Positions 1-7,717 are shown, numbered from the stretch's first letter. The stretch: 12,411 bases of DNA from an uncultured Oscillibacter sp. (GCA_948902155.1 CAQVQZ010000046.1:1-12411), one strand, 5' to 3'. Made by a program: numbers and translations. Notes: generated by a model not told the origin, from the letters alone.

Positions 1-229
1 GGAGAAGCTGCTGGCTGGTGTGGAGGTGCCCGTCCACCAGGCCGGGCATCCAGAGGAGCTGCGAACCGGAGAGGACGGTATCCCCCTGATAGGCGCAGGC
101 GTCCTGGCTCACGATGTCCAGAATCCGGCCGTCCCGGAGGGCGATGGCCTTTCCGGAGACGACGGTCATATCCGGGGCAAGATAGCGGGCGTTGGTGAGG
201 AGCAGATCACAGCGGAGATCGTCAGGCAT
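1..229 (-). CDS. Amidohydrolase-family (TRZ/ATZ or deaminase-like) enzyme, N-terminal part only
   Basis: The first 76 codons are visible before the left edge cuts the gene. The ATG at 229 follows a GGGAGGG ribosome binding site with an 8-9 nt spacer. The protein begins MPDDLRCDLLLTNARYLAPD and passes through a small N-terminal beta domain. It then reaches PGLVDGHLHTSQQLL at about residues 62-76. The HLH is the first metal-binding HxH motif of the amidohydrolase superfamily at its usual place after strand 1, so the full protein is expected to be about 400-470 residues. The superfamily uses Zn or Fe for hydrolytic deamination or dechlorination, for example of guanine, cytosine or triazines. The substrate cannot be read from this fragment. 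The start lies 16 nt after the stop of the TauE/SafE gene, so it is the fourth visible gene of the minus-strand operon and links hydrolysis to the membrane proteins before it. Confidence 0.8.
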   Translation of the reverse strand, partial: MPDDLRCDLLLTNARYLAPDMTVVSGKAIALRDGRILDIVSQDACAYQGDTVLSGSQLLWMPGLVDGHLHTSQQLL

Positions 230-245
230 AGAAAACCCTCCCGTT

Positions 246-1000
246 TTATTTCAGCAGCATGAACAGGGAAAAGCAGATGGAGAATGCGGCCACCCCCCGT
301 TTCAGCAGGGACTGGGGCACGTGGGCGGCGGTGACGCTGCCCGCGAAGACCCCGGCGGCGTGGCCCAGCACCGCCGCCAGCAGAATGGGAACCAGGGCGG
401 CCGGGGCGGCGCAGCGGCTTGCGTACACGGCCACGGCGGGCAGGGCGATGAACACGGAGTCCAGCAGGGCCACGCCCACCGCCGTCTTAGCGGGGACGCC
501 CATGGCCACCAGCAGGGGCATCACCAGCACCGGCCCCCCGCCCCGGAGAGGGCGCAGAGCAGGGCCGTTGAAAAGCCCAGGGCCAGCAGCGGCAGGGCCC
601 CGGGGAAGGGGCCCCGGTTTTCGGGGCCCTTTTGGGGCCGGAGCTCCCGGACGGCGATGGCCAGACCCGAGAGGAACACCACGATGTAGAGAACGGTCTT
701 CACGGTTTCCGCCGCCAGCAGGCCCCCCAGGGCCGCGCCCAGCAGGCCCCCCGCCAGGCTTCCGGCGGAGAGGACCAGGGCGGGCCGGATGGGGAGCTCC
801 CCCCGGCGGTGGTAATTCCAGGAGCCGATGGCCCCGGAGACGGCAAAGCACAGAAAACTGGCCAGGAGGCTTTCCGTCACGGGGAGGCCGCAGGCGCCGG
901 TGAAGAGAATGGGCAGCAGGAAGCCCGCCACGCCGCACCAGCCGATGAAGAGTCCCACGGCACAGCTCCCCAGGGCCGCCAGGATCAGCTCAAATGGCAT
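246..1000 (-). pseudogene. TauE/SafE (TSUP) family permease, interrupted by a one-base frameshift
   Basis: Two overlapping reading frames together give one complete TSUP permease of about 251 residues, the usual family length. The first frame starts at 1000 (MPFELILAALGSCAVG) and reads through four hydrophobic helices to ALSGAG, then stops at about 521. The second frame continues GGPVLVMPLLVAMGVPAKTA and runs through the second helix bundle to a TAA at 246-248. The join falls at the C6 run at 534-539. One extra C there would restore the conserved GAGGP-type motif that opens the second repeat. The family exports sulfite, sulfonates or other organic anions, and the substrate here is unknown. 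The start overlaps the upstream membrane gene by 11 nt and has only a weak ribosome site, so translation is probably coupled. The break may be a sequencing error, a true recent loss, or homopolymer slippage. Confidence 0.8.
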
Positions 1001-1436
1001 GGGTCAGCCCCAGCACCACCTGGGCCACCACCAGGGAGCCGAAGAAGGTGCCCGTCATGACCAGAATGGTGATGATGATGAGCTTCCAGCCCTGCTTGAA
1101 GAACATCTTCAGCTGGTTGCTGATGGACATGCCCGCGAAGGCCCCCACCATGGTCAGCGGCGCGGTGAAGTTGATCTTCCCGGCGGACTCAATGACGAAC
1201 TGGGACACGGGGGACAGGGGGCAGGCGCAGAGAAGCCCTAAGATGGAGCAGTAGGCCACGGTGGGCAGCTTGAGGGGAATCACATGGGCCAGGCCCGCGG
1301 CGCACAGGGCGATGAGCAGCAGCACCAGAACGCCGGGCAGGGACTCGGTAAAGGCCACGTCGAAGCCGATGAAGTTGGCGGTCATCATGCCCAGGCCGGA
1401 GATTGCCAGAACGAAGATCCAATCCTTGATGGTCAT
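990..1436 (-). CDS. Small integral membrane protein, partner of the DUF3100-like protein
   Basis: This 148-residue protein is almost entirely hydrophobic, with about four or five membrane segments near residues 5-25, 32-54, 60-76, 92-108 and 117-142. Its ATG at 1436 follows a strong AGGAGG site with 8 nt of spacing. It starts 13 nt after the stop of the DUF3100-like gene and overlaps the next gene by 11 nt, so it is the middle of a tight operon. The loop KFxx-like segment FAGMSISNQLKMFFKQGWK between the last two helices is the most polar part. I do not recognise the family with certainty. The pairing of a 280-residue and a 150-residue membrane protein suggests a two-component permease, and a relation to LysO/DUF340-type exporters is possible but unverified. 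Confidence 0.8.
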   Translation of the reverse strand: MTIKDWIFVLAISGLGMMTANFIGFDVAFTESLPGVLVLLLIALCAAGLAHVIPLKLPTVAYCSILGLLCACPLSPVSQFVIESAGKINFTAPLTMVGAFAGMSISNQLKMFFKQGWKLIIITILVMTGTFFGSLVVAQVVLGLTHAI

Positions 1437-1449
1437 AGCCGTTTCCTCC

Positions 1450-2301
1450 TCAATTCTTCCCGGCCAGCTCCCGGCCGGATTTGGTCAGGCGGCCCAGGGT
1501 GGGCTCCAGCTTGCGGTACAGGAAGTTGCACAGGGGCACGCCCAGGAAAATCGCCATGTAAATGCCGTCGATGCCGGAAATCGTCTCACTGGCGGAGGCC
1601 ATGGCGGCGATCTGGTCCGCGTAGGCGGGCATGACCTCGGAGAGGGCCGCCACGGCGGAGCTCATCAGGATGCCCGCGCCCACGCCGGAGGCCATGCCCA
1701 GGGCGTAGGGGTGGAAGAGGCCGGTGGCCGCGGCCATGGAGGCCATGAAGCCGAAGTAGATGGTGCCCACCATGCCGCCGACGATGTACACGGAGAGGCT
1801 GCCCTGGGCCTCCGGGGAGTCCGCGCCGAACATATCCTGCATCAGGGCCAGATTCGTCTCCCGGTTGATGGAGTGGGCGGCTCCGATGGCCTCCCGCTTC
1901 AAGCCCAGCATCAGGGCGATGGGCATGGCCAGGAAGATGGTGCAGAGGTTGCCGAACTCCTGGAGCAGCAGGGCGGGCCCGGCGGAGATGACGATGGAGA
2001 TGTTGGCCCCGGCGTTGATGCCAAGCTTGGCCACAAAAGGAAGAATTGCCACGCCCACCAGGCCGGAGGCGGCCTTCACCTTCTTGTCGTCCAGGATTTT
2101 CAGCACGTTTGGGCCGGTGAGGATGCCCATAAACAGGGCGTAGAAAATGGGGAAGATGATGAAGGTGCCCTTCCAGACGGGAATTTTGATCTGCCCGATG
2201 GAGTCCGCGATGAGGATGAAGACGAAGGCCAGCAGGTAGAGAATCCACTCCATCCTGACCCGCTCCCGCAGGGAGGCGTACGCGCGTTCAGTCTTTTTCA
2301 T
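1450..2301 (-). CDS. DUF3100-like integral membrane protein, probable transporter subunit
   Basis: The protein has 283 residues if it starts at the ATG at 2301, which follows AAAGGAG with about 8 nt of spacing. A longer open frame extends upstream but its added sequence is Arg/Pro-rich and lacks a ribosome site. After a charged start (MKKTERAYASLRERVRMEW) come about eight hydrophobic segments. The segment IADSIGQIKIPVWKGTFIIF followed by P-IFYALFMG resembles the N-terminal signature I associate with DUF3100, which has no known function. Later segments contain AGANISIVISAGPALLLQEF and the Gly/Ala-rich HPYALGMASGVGAGILMSS, typical of transporter cores. It is the first gene of the minus-strand operon. 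A substrate shared with the amidohydrolase three genes downstream is an inference. The gene call is firm and the family name is moderate. Confidence 0.82.
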   Translation of the reverse strand: MKKTERAYASLRERVRMEWILYLLAFVFILIADSIGQIKIPVWKGTFIIFPIFYALFMGILTGPNVLKILDDKKVKAASGLVGVAILPFVAKLGINAGANISIVISAGPALLLQEFGNLCTIFLAMPIALMLGLKREAIGAAHSINRETNLALMQDMFGADSPEAQGSLSVYIVGGMVGTIYFGFMASMAAATGLFHPYALGMASGVGAGILMSSAVAALSEVMPAYADQIAAMASASETISGIDGIYMAIFLGVPLCNFLYRKLEPTLGRLTKSGRELAGKN

Positions 2302-2331
2302 GGGGCCCACTCCTTTGTTGTTGATGCTGCC

Positions 2332-2360
2332 AGTATACCCCCTGGAGGGCGGGCGGAAAA
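2332..2360 (-). promoter_or_regulatory. Possible promoter of the DUF3100-like operon
   Basis: On the minus strand a TATACT box lies at 2337-2332, about 30 nt before the ATG at 2301. At 17 bp spacing the -35 position (2360-2355) reads TTTTCC, which is a poor match. The placement gives a plausible short leader of about 24 nt, but the -35 is weak enough that an activator would be expected if this is the true promoter. Confidence 0.3.
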
Positions 2361-2406
2361 GGACATATGGGCAGTTTTTGAAAAAAAGCGGCGGCGCGGA
2401 AGCGGG

Positions 2407-2424
2407 AAAAAGGGAACGACGGCC
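2407..2424. repeat. 18-bp direct repeat, copy 1
   Basis: AAAAAGGGAACGACGGCC matches a second copy at 2456-2473 with one difference (A versus C at the 13th base). The start-to-start distance is 49 bp. It sits between two divergent operons, so a regulator site is possible, but no binding protein can be named. Confidence 0.6.
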
Positions 2425-2455
2425 ATGCCGCCGCGCCGCTTTGGGGAGGAAACGC

Positions 2456-2473
2456 AAAAAGGGAACGCCGGCC
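2456..2473. repeat. 18-bp direct repeat, copy 2
   Basis: AAAAAGGGAACGCCGGCC is the second copy of the element at 2407-2424. It ends about 100 bp upstream of the -35 box of the kinase promoter, within reach of an activator or repressor of either divergent operon. Confidence 0.6.
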
Positions 2474-2571
2474 GGGCGGCGGAAAAGCCTTCGCCGTGAA
2501 CATGTATGGCCGCCTGTTATGGGAGGCGCCTTCTCATTGGCGCCGCTGCGCATGATTTTTGCTTGTTGCCA

Positions 2572-2600
2572 TTGACGTAATTGGGCGCACATGATATCAT
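2572..2600 (+). promoter_or_regulatory. Sigma-A-type promoter of the histidine kinase operon, with palindrome on the -10
   Basis: The -35 box is TTGACG (2572-2577) and the -10 box is TATCAT (2595-2600), with an ideal 17-bp spacer. Transcription should begin near 2606-2608, leaving a leader of about 50 nt before the ATG at 2659. The -10 box is contained in ATGATATCAT (2591-2600), a perfect 10-bp palindrome that could be an operator half or may be chance. The promoter position argues against translation starting at the in-frame TTG at 2581. Confidence 0.65.
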
Positions 2601-2658
2601 GACAAGGATTTTCTTACTTTTGAAGCGAAGCTGTGAGGAGAAAGCGGAGGACAGGCGT

Positions 2659-5241
2659 ATGAACTATGCGGGGGAATTTGTACCGGCTGGGGGAGGCGCT
2701 GCGGGCACGGAGGCGCATGAGCAGCACAGCGGTATGCGAAGCGTTCAGAATCTGGAGGCCATTATCAACGAGGGCCTCCGCGTCGCCCTGCTGGAGGAGA
2801 CTCCGGATCAGTCGCTTGAGGTGCTGCTGGAGCACCTGGGAAAAGCGCTGAACGGGGAGCGGACCTATATCTTTGAGCAAAACGAGTCCGGCGGCGACGA
2901 CAACACCTATGAATGGGTGGCCGCCGGGGTGGAGCCGGAACGGGAGAACCTTCAGAATGTCCCCCCGGAGGTGTGCGCCAGCTGGTACCGGAATTTCAGC
3001 GTCGGCGGGCATATCGTCATTCAGAACGTGGAGGATATCCGGGAGGCGGAGCCCCTTCAGTATGAGAACCTGAAGCGGCAGGGCATCCGCTCCCTTGTGG
3101 TGGTCCCCTTGTACGACGGGAAACAGATCGTCGGCTTTTACGGCGTGGACAATCCCCCTGTGAAGTCGCTGGAGTACGCGTCGAACATGCTTCAGACGGC
3201 GGCGTATTTTATCGTGTCCTCCCTGAAGCGGCGCAACCTGGTCCGGGAGCTACAAGAGCGGAGCTATAACGTGCTCCATGCCCTCAGCGTGGACTACCTG
3301 GGCATCTACCAGGTGAACTTCGACACAGGCGAATGCGAGGTCTACCGCAGCAGCGAAGGGCTGGGATTGGACTGGGCCGCTCATTTTAAGGACGGCTACC
3401 AGGCGGCCATGGAGCGGTACATCTCCAAATGCGTGGCCCCCCAGGACCGGGAGCGGCTCCGCGCCATGACGGAGAAAGGCTATGTGCTGGCGCAGCTCAG
3501 GACGAAGAAGAAATTCTCGGTCCGGTATCAGGTGAAGGACAACTTCTCGGGGCTGAACCACCTGGAGCTTCACTTTTCCGCCACGGAGCGGACGGCGGCG
3601 GAGAACTGCGCGATCTTTGCCCAGCGGGACGTCAACGCCCTGGTAGAGCAGGAGGAGAAATACAAGCTGGAGGCCAGGCGGAGCCTGGAGGATATTCTGG
3701 AGGGCGCCAGAACCGGCATCTGGACCATCGAGCTGGAGGAGGGCTGCCGGCCCAGGATGTACGCGGACCGGACCATGCGGATTCTTCTGGGCGTGCCGGA
3801 CGACATTGGGCCGGAGGCGTGTTACCGGCATTGGTTTGAGCGCATTGAGCCGGACTATGTGGAGATGGTCCAAGAGGCGGTGCGGCAAATGCTGGAGAGC
3901 AAGCGCACGGAGGTAATCTATCCCTGGAAGCACCCGGCGCTGGGGAAGATCTATGTCCGCTGCGGAGGCGTGCCGGACAAGACCTTTAAAAAACCGGGCG
4001 CCTGCCTGAACGGATATCATCAGGACATCACGGAAACCATGGTGACGCGGAAAAAACAGGAGCAGTCCATCATGGAGCTTCTGGAACGGGTGAGGCGGGC
4101 AAACTCGGCAAAAAGCGAATTCCTTTCCCACATGTCCCACGACCTCCGCACGCCCATTAACGGAATTTTGGGAATGCTGGCCATTCAGGAAAAAAGTCCG
4201 GACGACCCGGAGCGGCAGCGGGACTGCCGGAAGAAGATCCGCGTGTCGGCGGAGCATCTGCTGTCCCTGGTGAACGACGTGCTTCAGATCAGCAGGCTGG
4301 AGAGCGGCCGGCCGGCGGCGGTGGAGGAGCCCTTTGACCTTTGCGGCGTGCTGAAAGACTGCGTCACGATGCTCTCCCCCCTGGCGGAAGAGCGGGCCGT
4401 CCTTCTGGAGCTGGAGACGTCCGGCCTGCGGCACGGCAGGGTCATTGGGAATCCGCTTCAATTGAAACAGATTTTAATGAGCGTCATCGACAACGCCCTC
4501 AAATACAACCGGCCCAACGGCTCCGTATTTGTCCGGGCGGAGGAGGCCGCCTTCCATGAGGGGATCGCAAGCTGCCGGTTCGTCGTTGAAGACACCGGAA
4601 TCGGCATTGGGGAGGACTTCAAGGATCACATTTTTGAGCCCTTCACCCAGGAGCACCAGGGCGCGAGGACCAACTATACCGGCGCCGGCCTCGGCATGTC
4701 CATCGTGAAGAAACTGGTGGACCAGATGCGGGGAACGGTCACGGTGGACAGCCGGCTGGGCCGGGGCAGCGTGGTTCAGATCATCCTGCCCCTCCGGGTG
4801 GACGAAACGTGGAGCGGGCGGCCTGCGGACGAAGAGGGGGGCGCCCAGGGTGACGTTGCCGGGATGCAGGTCCTTTTGGTAGAGGATAATGAGATTAACT
4901 GCGAAATTGTGGAGTTCATGCTGCGGGACGCGGGCGCGGAGGTTGTGACCGCAAACGACGGGAAGGCCGCTGTGGACGCCTTTGAGGCCTCCGCCCCGGG
5001 AACATTCGACTGCGTACTGATGGATTTGATGATGCCGGTGATGAGCGGATATGAGGCGGCCCGGGTGATCCGCGGCCTGGAGCGGCCGGACGCGGAAACG
5101 GTGCCCATCATAGCGCTGTCGGCAAACGCGTTTGAAGAGGATATCGCGCTGGCAAAGGATGCGGGGATGAACGAGCATTTGGCAAAGCCGGTGGACGTCC
5201 GCAGAATGTTCCAGGTTATGGGCAGGCTGAGAGGCCGTTAG
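2659..5241 (+). CDS. Cytoplasmic hybrid histidine kinase (GAF, PAS-like, HisKA, HATPase, REC)
   Basis: The protein has 860 residues from the ATG at 2659, which follows GGAGG with 8 nt spacing. The in-frame TTG at 2581 and ATG at 2599 lie inside the promoter and are rejected. There is no membrane segment, so it is probably soluble. A GAF domain covers about residues 45-195 (VVPLYDGKQIVGFYGVDNP is typical). Two PAS-like regions follow at about 204-340 and 341-460. HisKA carries the H-box SHMSHDLRTP with His494. The ATPase has the N-box DNALKY (Asn612), G1 box EDTGIGIG, F box IFEPF and G2 box GAGLGMS. The C-terminal receiver starts at about 736 with VEDNE (Asp743), the phospho-acceptor Asp789 in LMDLMMP, and Lys843 in LAKPVD. 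All residues needed for autophosphorylation and intramolecular transfer are present. No HPt or DNA-binding domain follows, so the signal must leave through a separate protein. It lies 51 nt before a second hybrid kinase, likely in the same transcript. Confidence 0.93.
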   Translation: MNYAGEFVPAGGGAAGTEAHEQHSGMRSVQNLEAIINEGLRVALLEETPDQSLEVLLEHLGKALNGERTYIFEQNESGGDDNTYEWVAAGVEPERENLQNVPPEVCASWYRNFSVGGHIVIQNVEDIREAEPLQYENLKRQGIRSLVVVPLYDGKQIVGFYGVDNPPVKSLEYASNMLQTAAYFIVSSLKRRNLVRELQERSYNVLHALSVDYLGIYQVNFDTGECEVYRSSEGLGLDWAAHFKDGYQAAMERYISKCVAPQDRERLRAMTEKGYVLAQLRTKKKFSVRYQVKDNFSGLNHLELHFSATERTAAENCAIFAQRDVNALVEQEEKYKLEARRSLEDILEGARTGIWTIELEEGCRPRMYADRTMRILLGVPDDIGPEACYRHWFERIEPDYVEMVQEAVRQMLESKRTEVIYPWKHPALGKIYVRCGGVPDKTFKKPGACLNGYHQDITETMVTRKKQEQSIMELLERVRRANSAKSEFLSHMSHDLRTPINGILGMLAIQEKSPDDPERQRDCRKKIRVSAEHLLSLVNDVLQISRLESGRPAAVEEPFDLCGVLKDCVTMLSPLAEERAVLLELETSGLRHGRVIGNPLQLKQILMSVIDNALKYNRPNGSVFVRAEEAAFHEGIASCRFVVEDTGIGIGEDFKDHIFEPFTQEHQGARTNYTGAGLGMSIVKKLVDQMRGTVTVDSRLGRGSVVQIILPLRVDETWSGRPADEEGGAQGDVAGMQVLLVEDNEINCEIVEFMLRDAGAEVVTANDGKAAVDAFEASAPGTFDCVLMDLMMPVMSGYEAARVIRGLERPDAETVPIIALSANAFEEDIALAKDAGMNEHLAKPVDVRRMFQVMGRLRGR

Positions 5242-5292
5242 AGCCTGCGGACGGATGACATAAATTATGAAAAATTGCGGAGAGGAAAGGCT

Positions 5293-7500
5293 ATGAAAAG
5301 CAAAGCTTTGCCGCGGTCCTTGAAAAACGGCATAGTGGTTATCGTTGGTTTGACGGCCTTCGTGTTTTTCTTTCTGGGAGCGTCCATTCACAATATGAGC
5401 GAAAACACGATTGAGGAGATCGGCACCGCCTATATGGCCGGAATGAACGAGCAGGTGTCGCTGCACTTTGAGACGATCATTGAGCTCCGCCTGACCATGG
5501 CGGAGTCCATCGCGCACATTGCGGCGGGGGATGGGAACTCCGGTTACGGGACGAGGGAGGAGATCGAATACGGCGCAAGGGCAAGGCACTTTTTGTGCGC
5601 CGCCCTGTATTCGCCCGACGGCGGAATCGAGATGATTTTCGGCGACCCCGTGGAGCTCAACCACCCGGAGCCCTTTTTGGAGAGCCTGCGGAACGGGGAG
5701 CGCAAGGCGGCCTCGGCCGTCGGCAGAGACGGCGGCGTGATTTTGTTCGGCGTTCCCTGCGAATATCCCATGTCCGACGGCAGCGAAAGCCTTGCCGTCG
5801 TGGTGGGACTCTCTACCAAATATATGGGCGAGGTGCTGTTTCTGGATTCGGACCAGTCCCTGAGCTATTCCTTTGTGATCCGGAAGGACGGAAGCTATGT
5901 CGTGGGGAACGGGGGCGATTCCCACGAGAACTATTTTGACAGGCTCACCAATGTTTTCGGCGGGCAGAACGTGGAGGCGGGGACCTGCGTTGAACAGCTG
6001 AAGGCTGCCATGGACGCCGGGGAGGACTATTCCACGATTGTGAAAAACGGCGGATCGCGCCGCCATATATACTGCACCAATCTCCCCTACTGCGAGTGGT
6101 ATCTGGTGACGGTCCTCCCCTTCGAGGGGCTGGATAATGCCATCTCCGGCATGGGGAACCGCTGGCTCACCATCGTTTACGCCGCCTCCTTCGCGGTGAT
6201 CGCCATGCTTCTCTACATATTCTTCCGGTACTTGAAGCTGTTCAAAGGCCAGGTATCGGAGCTGAAGCGCATGAACATGGAGACGGACGCGGCCCGGAAA
6301 GCCGCGGAGCAGGCGCGGAAAGAGGCGGAACAGGCCAACGCGGCAAAACAGGAATTCCTGTCCAGCATGAGCCATGATATCCGCACCCCCATGAACGCCA
6401 TCATCGGCATGACCTCGCTGGCGCTGGAAAATACGGACGACCCGGAGCGGGTTCGGGATTACCTGGGGAAGATCGCCCTGTCCAGCAAGCACCTGCTTGG
6501 CCTGATCAACGACGTCCTGGATATATCCAAGATTGAAAGCGGCAAAATGACGCTGAACGTGGAGCCGGTGCCGCTGAGGGAGGTAATGGACGGCATCGTC
6601 AACATCATGCAGCCCCAGGCTGCGGCGAAGAACCAGCAGTTCCGCGTGACCGCCCGGGAGATTCTTTCGGAAACTGTGTGCTGCGACGGCGTGCGGCTGA
6701 ACCAGGTGCTGATCAATCTGCTGGGGAACGCCGTTAAATTCACCCCGGAGAAGGGCTCCGTTCAGATGACCGTGTATCAGGAGGCGCTGCCGGAGGACGC
6801 CTCCCGGGTCCGCACCCACTTTCTGGTGAGCGACACGGGCATCGGCATGTCGGAGGAGTACCAGAAGGTCATATTCGAGTCCTTCAGCCGGGAGGACAAC
6901 ACCCGGGTCCGAAAGACGGAGGGGTCCGGGCTGGGCATGGCGATTACCAAGTGTATTGTGGACGCCATGGGCGGAACGATCTCGGTCCGCAGCGAACAGG
7001 GCCGGGGCAGCGAGTTCCACGTTGTGCTGGACCTGGAGCGGGCGGCGGCGCCCGACCGCGCGGAATCGGAGGCGGCGGACGGCGCCGGAGGCGGGAGCGA
7101 CGTGGACCTGAAGGGAAGACGCGTTTTATTGGCGGAGGACAACGAGCTGAACTGGGAGGTGGCAAGTGAGCTGCTTTCCATCCTTGAGCTGGAATTGGAC
7201 TGGGCTGAAAACGGGGAAATCTGTGTGGAGAAATTTGAGAAATCCCCGGTTGGGTATTACGACGCGATCATTATGGACGTGCGGATGCCGGTTATGGACG
7301 GCTATGAGGCGACCGCCGCCATCCGGGGACTGAAGCGCGGGGACGCGGATATACCCATTATCGCCATGACGGCCGACGCGTTTTCGGAGGATATTCAAAA
7401 GTGCCTGGAGTGCGGCATGAACGACCATTTGGCAAAACCGATTGATATTCAGACGGTTACCTGCAAATTGAAGAAACACCTGAAATCCCAGGCGGTGTAA
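5293..7500 (+). CDS. Membrane-bound hybrid histidine kinase with extracytoplasmic sensor domain
   Basis: The protein has 735 residues from the ATG at 5293, preceded by GGAGAGGAAAGG. The upstream in-frame TTG at 5275 would place the ribosome site inside the gene and is rejected. Membrane helix 1 is at about residues 13-32 and helix 2 at 291-314. They flank about 258 extracytoplasmic residues whose size and [17 protein letters not shown] segments fit a dCache-type sensor, though this was not tested by profile. An Ala/Glu/Lys-rich coiled coil (318-350) leads to HisKA with [10 protein letters not shown] and His361. The ATPase has LLGNAVKF (Asn479), [14 protein letters not shown] and GSGLGMA. The receiver has AEDNE (Asp616), the phospho-acceptor Asp662 in [14 protein letters not shown], and LAKPID near the end. 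No HPt or output domain is visible. No promoter is evident in the 51-nt gap after the first kinase, so co-transcription is likely. No terminator separates it from the ychF promoter. Confidence 0.93.
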   Translation: MKSKALPRSLKNGIVVIVGLTAFVFFFLGASIHNMSENTIEEIGTAYMAGMNEQVSLHFETIIELRLTMAESIAHIAAGDGNSGYGTREEIEYGARARHFLCAALYSPDGGIEMIFGDPVELNHPEPFLESLRNGERKAASAVGRDGGVILFGVPCEYPMSDGSESLAVVVGLSTKYMGEVLFLDSDQSLSYSFVIRKDGSYVVGNGGDSHENYFDRLTNVFGGQNVEAGTCVEQLKAAMDAGEDYSTIVKNGGSRRHIYCTNLPYCEWYLVTVLPFEGLDNAISGMGNRWLTIVYAASFAVIAMLLYIFFRYLKLFKGQVSELKRMNMETDAARKAAEQARKEAEQANAAKQEFLSSMSHDIRTPMNAIIGMTSLALENTDDPERVRDYLGKIALSSKHLLGLINDVLDISKIESGKMTLNVEPVPLREVMDGIVNIMQPQAAAKNQQFRVTAREILSETVCCDGVRLNQVLINLLGNAVKFTPEKGSVQMTVYQEALPEDASRVRTHFLVSDTGIGMSEEYQKVIFESFSREDNTRVRKTEGSGLGMAITKCIVDAMGGTISVRSEQGRGSEFHVVLDLERAAAPDRAESEAADGAGGGSDVDLKGRRVLLAEDNELNWEVASELLSILELELDWAENGEICVEKFEKSPVGYYDAIIMDVRMPVMDGYEATAAIRGLKRGDADIPIIAMTADAFSEDIQKCLECGMNDHLAKPIDIQTVTCKLKKHLKSQAV

Positions 7501-7514
7501 CTGCCGAATGGGTA

Positions 7515-7543
7515 TTGAGAAACAAGGAGTCCTATGCTATAAT
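7515..7543 (+). promoter_or_regulatory. Strong extended -10 promoter for the ychF leader
   Basis: TTGAGA (7515-7520) and a perfect TATAAT (7538-7543) are separated by 17 bp, and a TGC directly before the -10 box gives an extended -10. Transcription should start near 7549-7551, about 212 nt before the ychF ATG. This is the best promoter match in the window and lies 14 bp after the stop of the second kinase. Confidence 0.8.
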
Positions 7544-7548
7544 GAAGC

Positions 7549-7717
7549 ACGGCATGGGGCTTCTGTTTCGCTGGATGAACCATTGGAAAAGTGCGCATAT
7601 CGGCCCTTAAGCCTATGCACGGTAAGGCCCTCTGAATCGTGCGGAAGAAATCCGCGCCGGTTCGGCCATCCGGCGAAGCTCCCCGGAAAATGGCGTAAAA
7701 CTGCGTGAAAGGACGCG
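7549..7717 (+). ncRNA. Candidate structured leader or small RNA upstream of ychF
   Basis: The predicted transcript start coincides with the start of a nested fold. TTCGCTGGAT (7567-7576) pairs with ATCCGGCGAA (7668-7677) over ten pairs with one G-U. It extends inward through GAACC (7577-7581) with GGTTC (7659-7663), leaving a four-base bulge on the 3' side. Outside it GGGG (7556-7559) can pair with CCCC (7681-7684). Inside are two hairpins: GTG..CATA..GGC with GCCTATGCAC (7591-7620) and GCGGA-AGAAA-TCCGC (7641-7655). A further six-pair hairpin lies at 7701-7716. No T-tract follows, so it looks like a leader of ychF and not a terminated RNA. I do not recognise it as a known riboswitch; a 6S-like RNA is a weak alternative. 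Confidence 0.4.

Larger units (their letters stand above)
2302..2571. other. Divergent intergenic region between membrane operon and kinase operon
   Basis: I see no gene here. The short open frames on both strands are low-complexity Arg/Gly/Pro reading with no ribosome sites. Together with the promoter and leader on its right, the gene-free stretch spans 2302-2658. It holds a possible minus-strand promoter near 2332-2360, an 18-bp direct repeat (2407-2424 and 2456-2473), and two GGCGCC hexamers at 2525-2530 and 2539-2544 that can pair across an 8-nt loop. No T-tract follows that hairpin, so it is not an obvious terminator. The content fits a shared control region. Confidence 0.6.

Noticed and set aside
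1261..2499. 412-codon plus-strand open frame
   Set aside because: It is His/Gly/Asp-rich antisense reading of the membrane protein genes, with no domain, and crosses an intergenic region.
2525..2544. GGCGCC-N8-GGCGCC hairpin as a terminator
   Set aside because: The hexamers are self-palindromic and no T-tract follows on either strand, so only a weak hairpin or protein site is plausible.
2302..2592. N-terminal extension of the DUF3100-like protein
   Set aside because: The extra 97 codons are Arg/Pro/Ser-rich, lack a ribosome site and would cross the candidate promoter; ATG 2301 has AAAGGAG.
2581..2658. Longer start for the first kinase at TTG 2581 or ATG 2599
   Set aside because: Both codons lie within the promoter spacer or -10 box, while ATG 2659 has a well-placed GGAGG.
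4474..7020. 848-codon minus-strand open frame across both kinases
   Set aside because: It is antisense to two clearly recognisable kinases and its product is His/Arg/Pro-rich with no motif, an effect of GC-rich codon bias.
7508..7708. Open frame of 66 codons between the second kinase and ychF
   Set aside because: It starts before the predicted transcript start, runs through the promoter and leader structure, has no ribosome site and has a low-complexity Cys/Arg/Pro product.
7549..7717. Assignment of the ychF leader to 6S RNA or a named riboswitch
   Set aside because: I could not match diagnostic conserved sequences of any family from memory, and there is no terminator after the structure as expected for a free-standing RNA.
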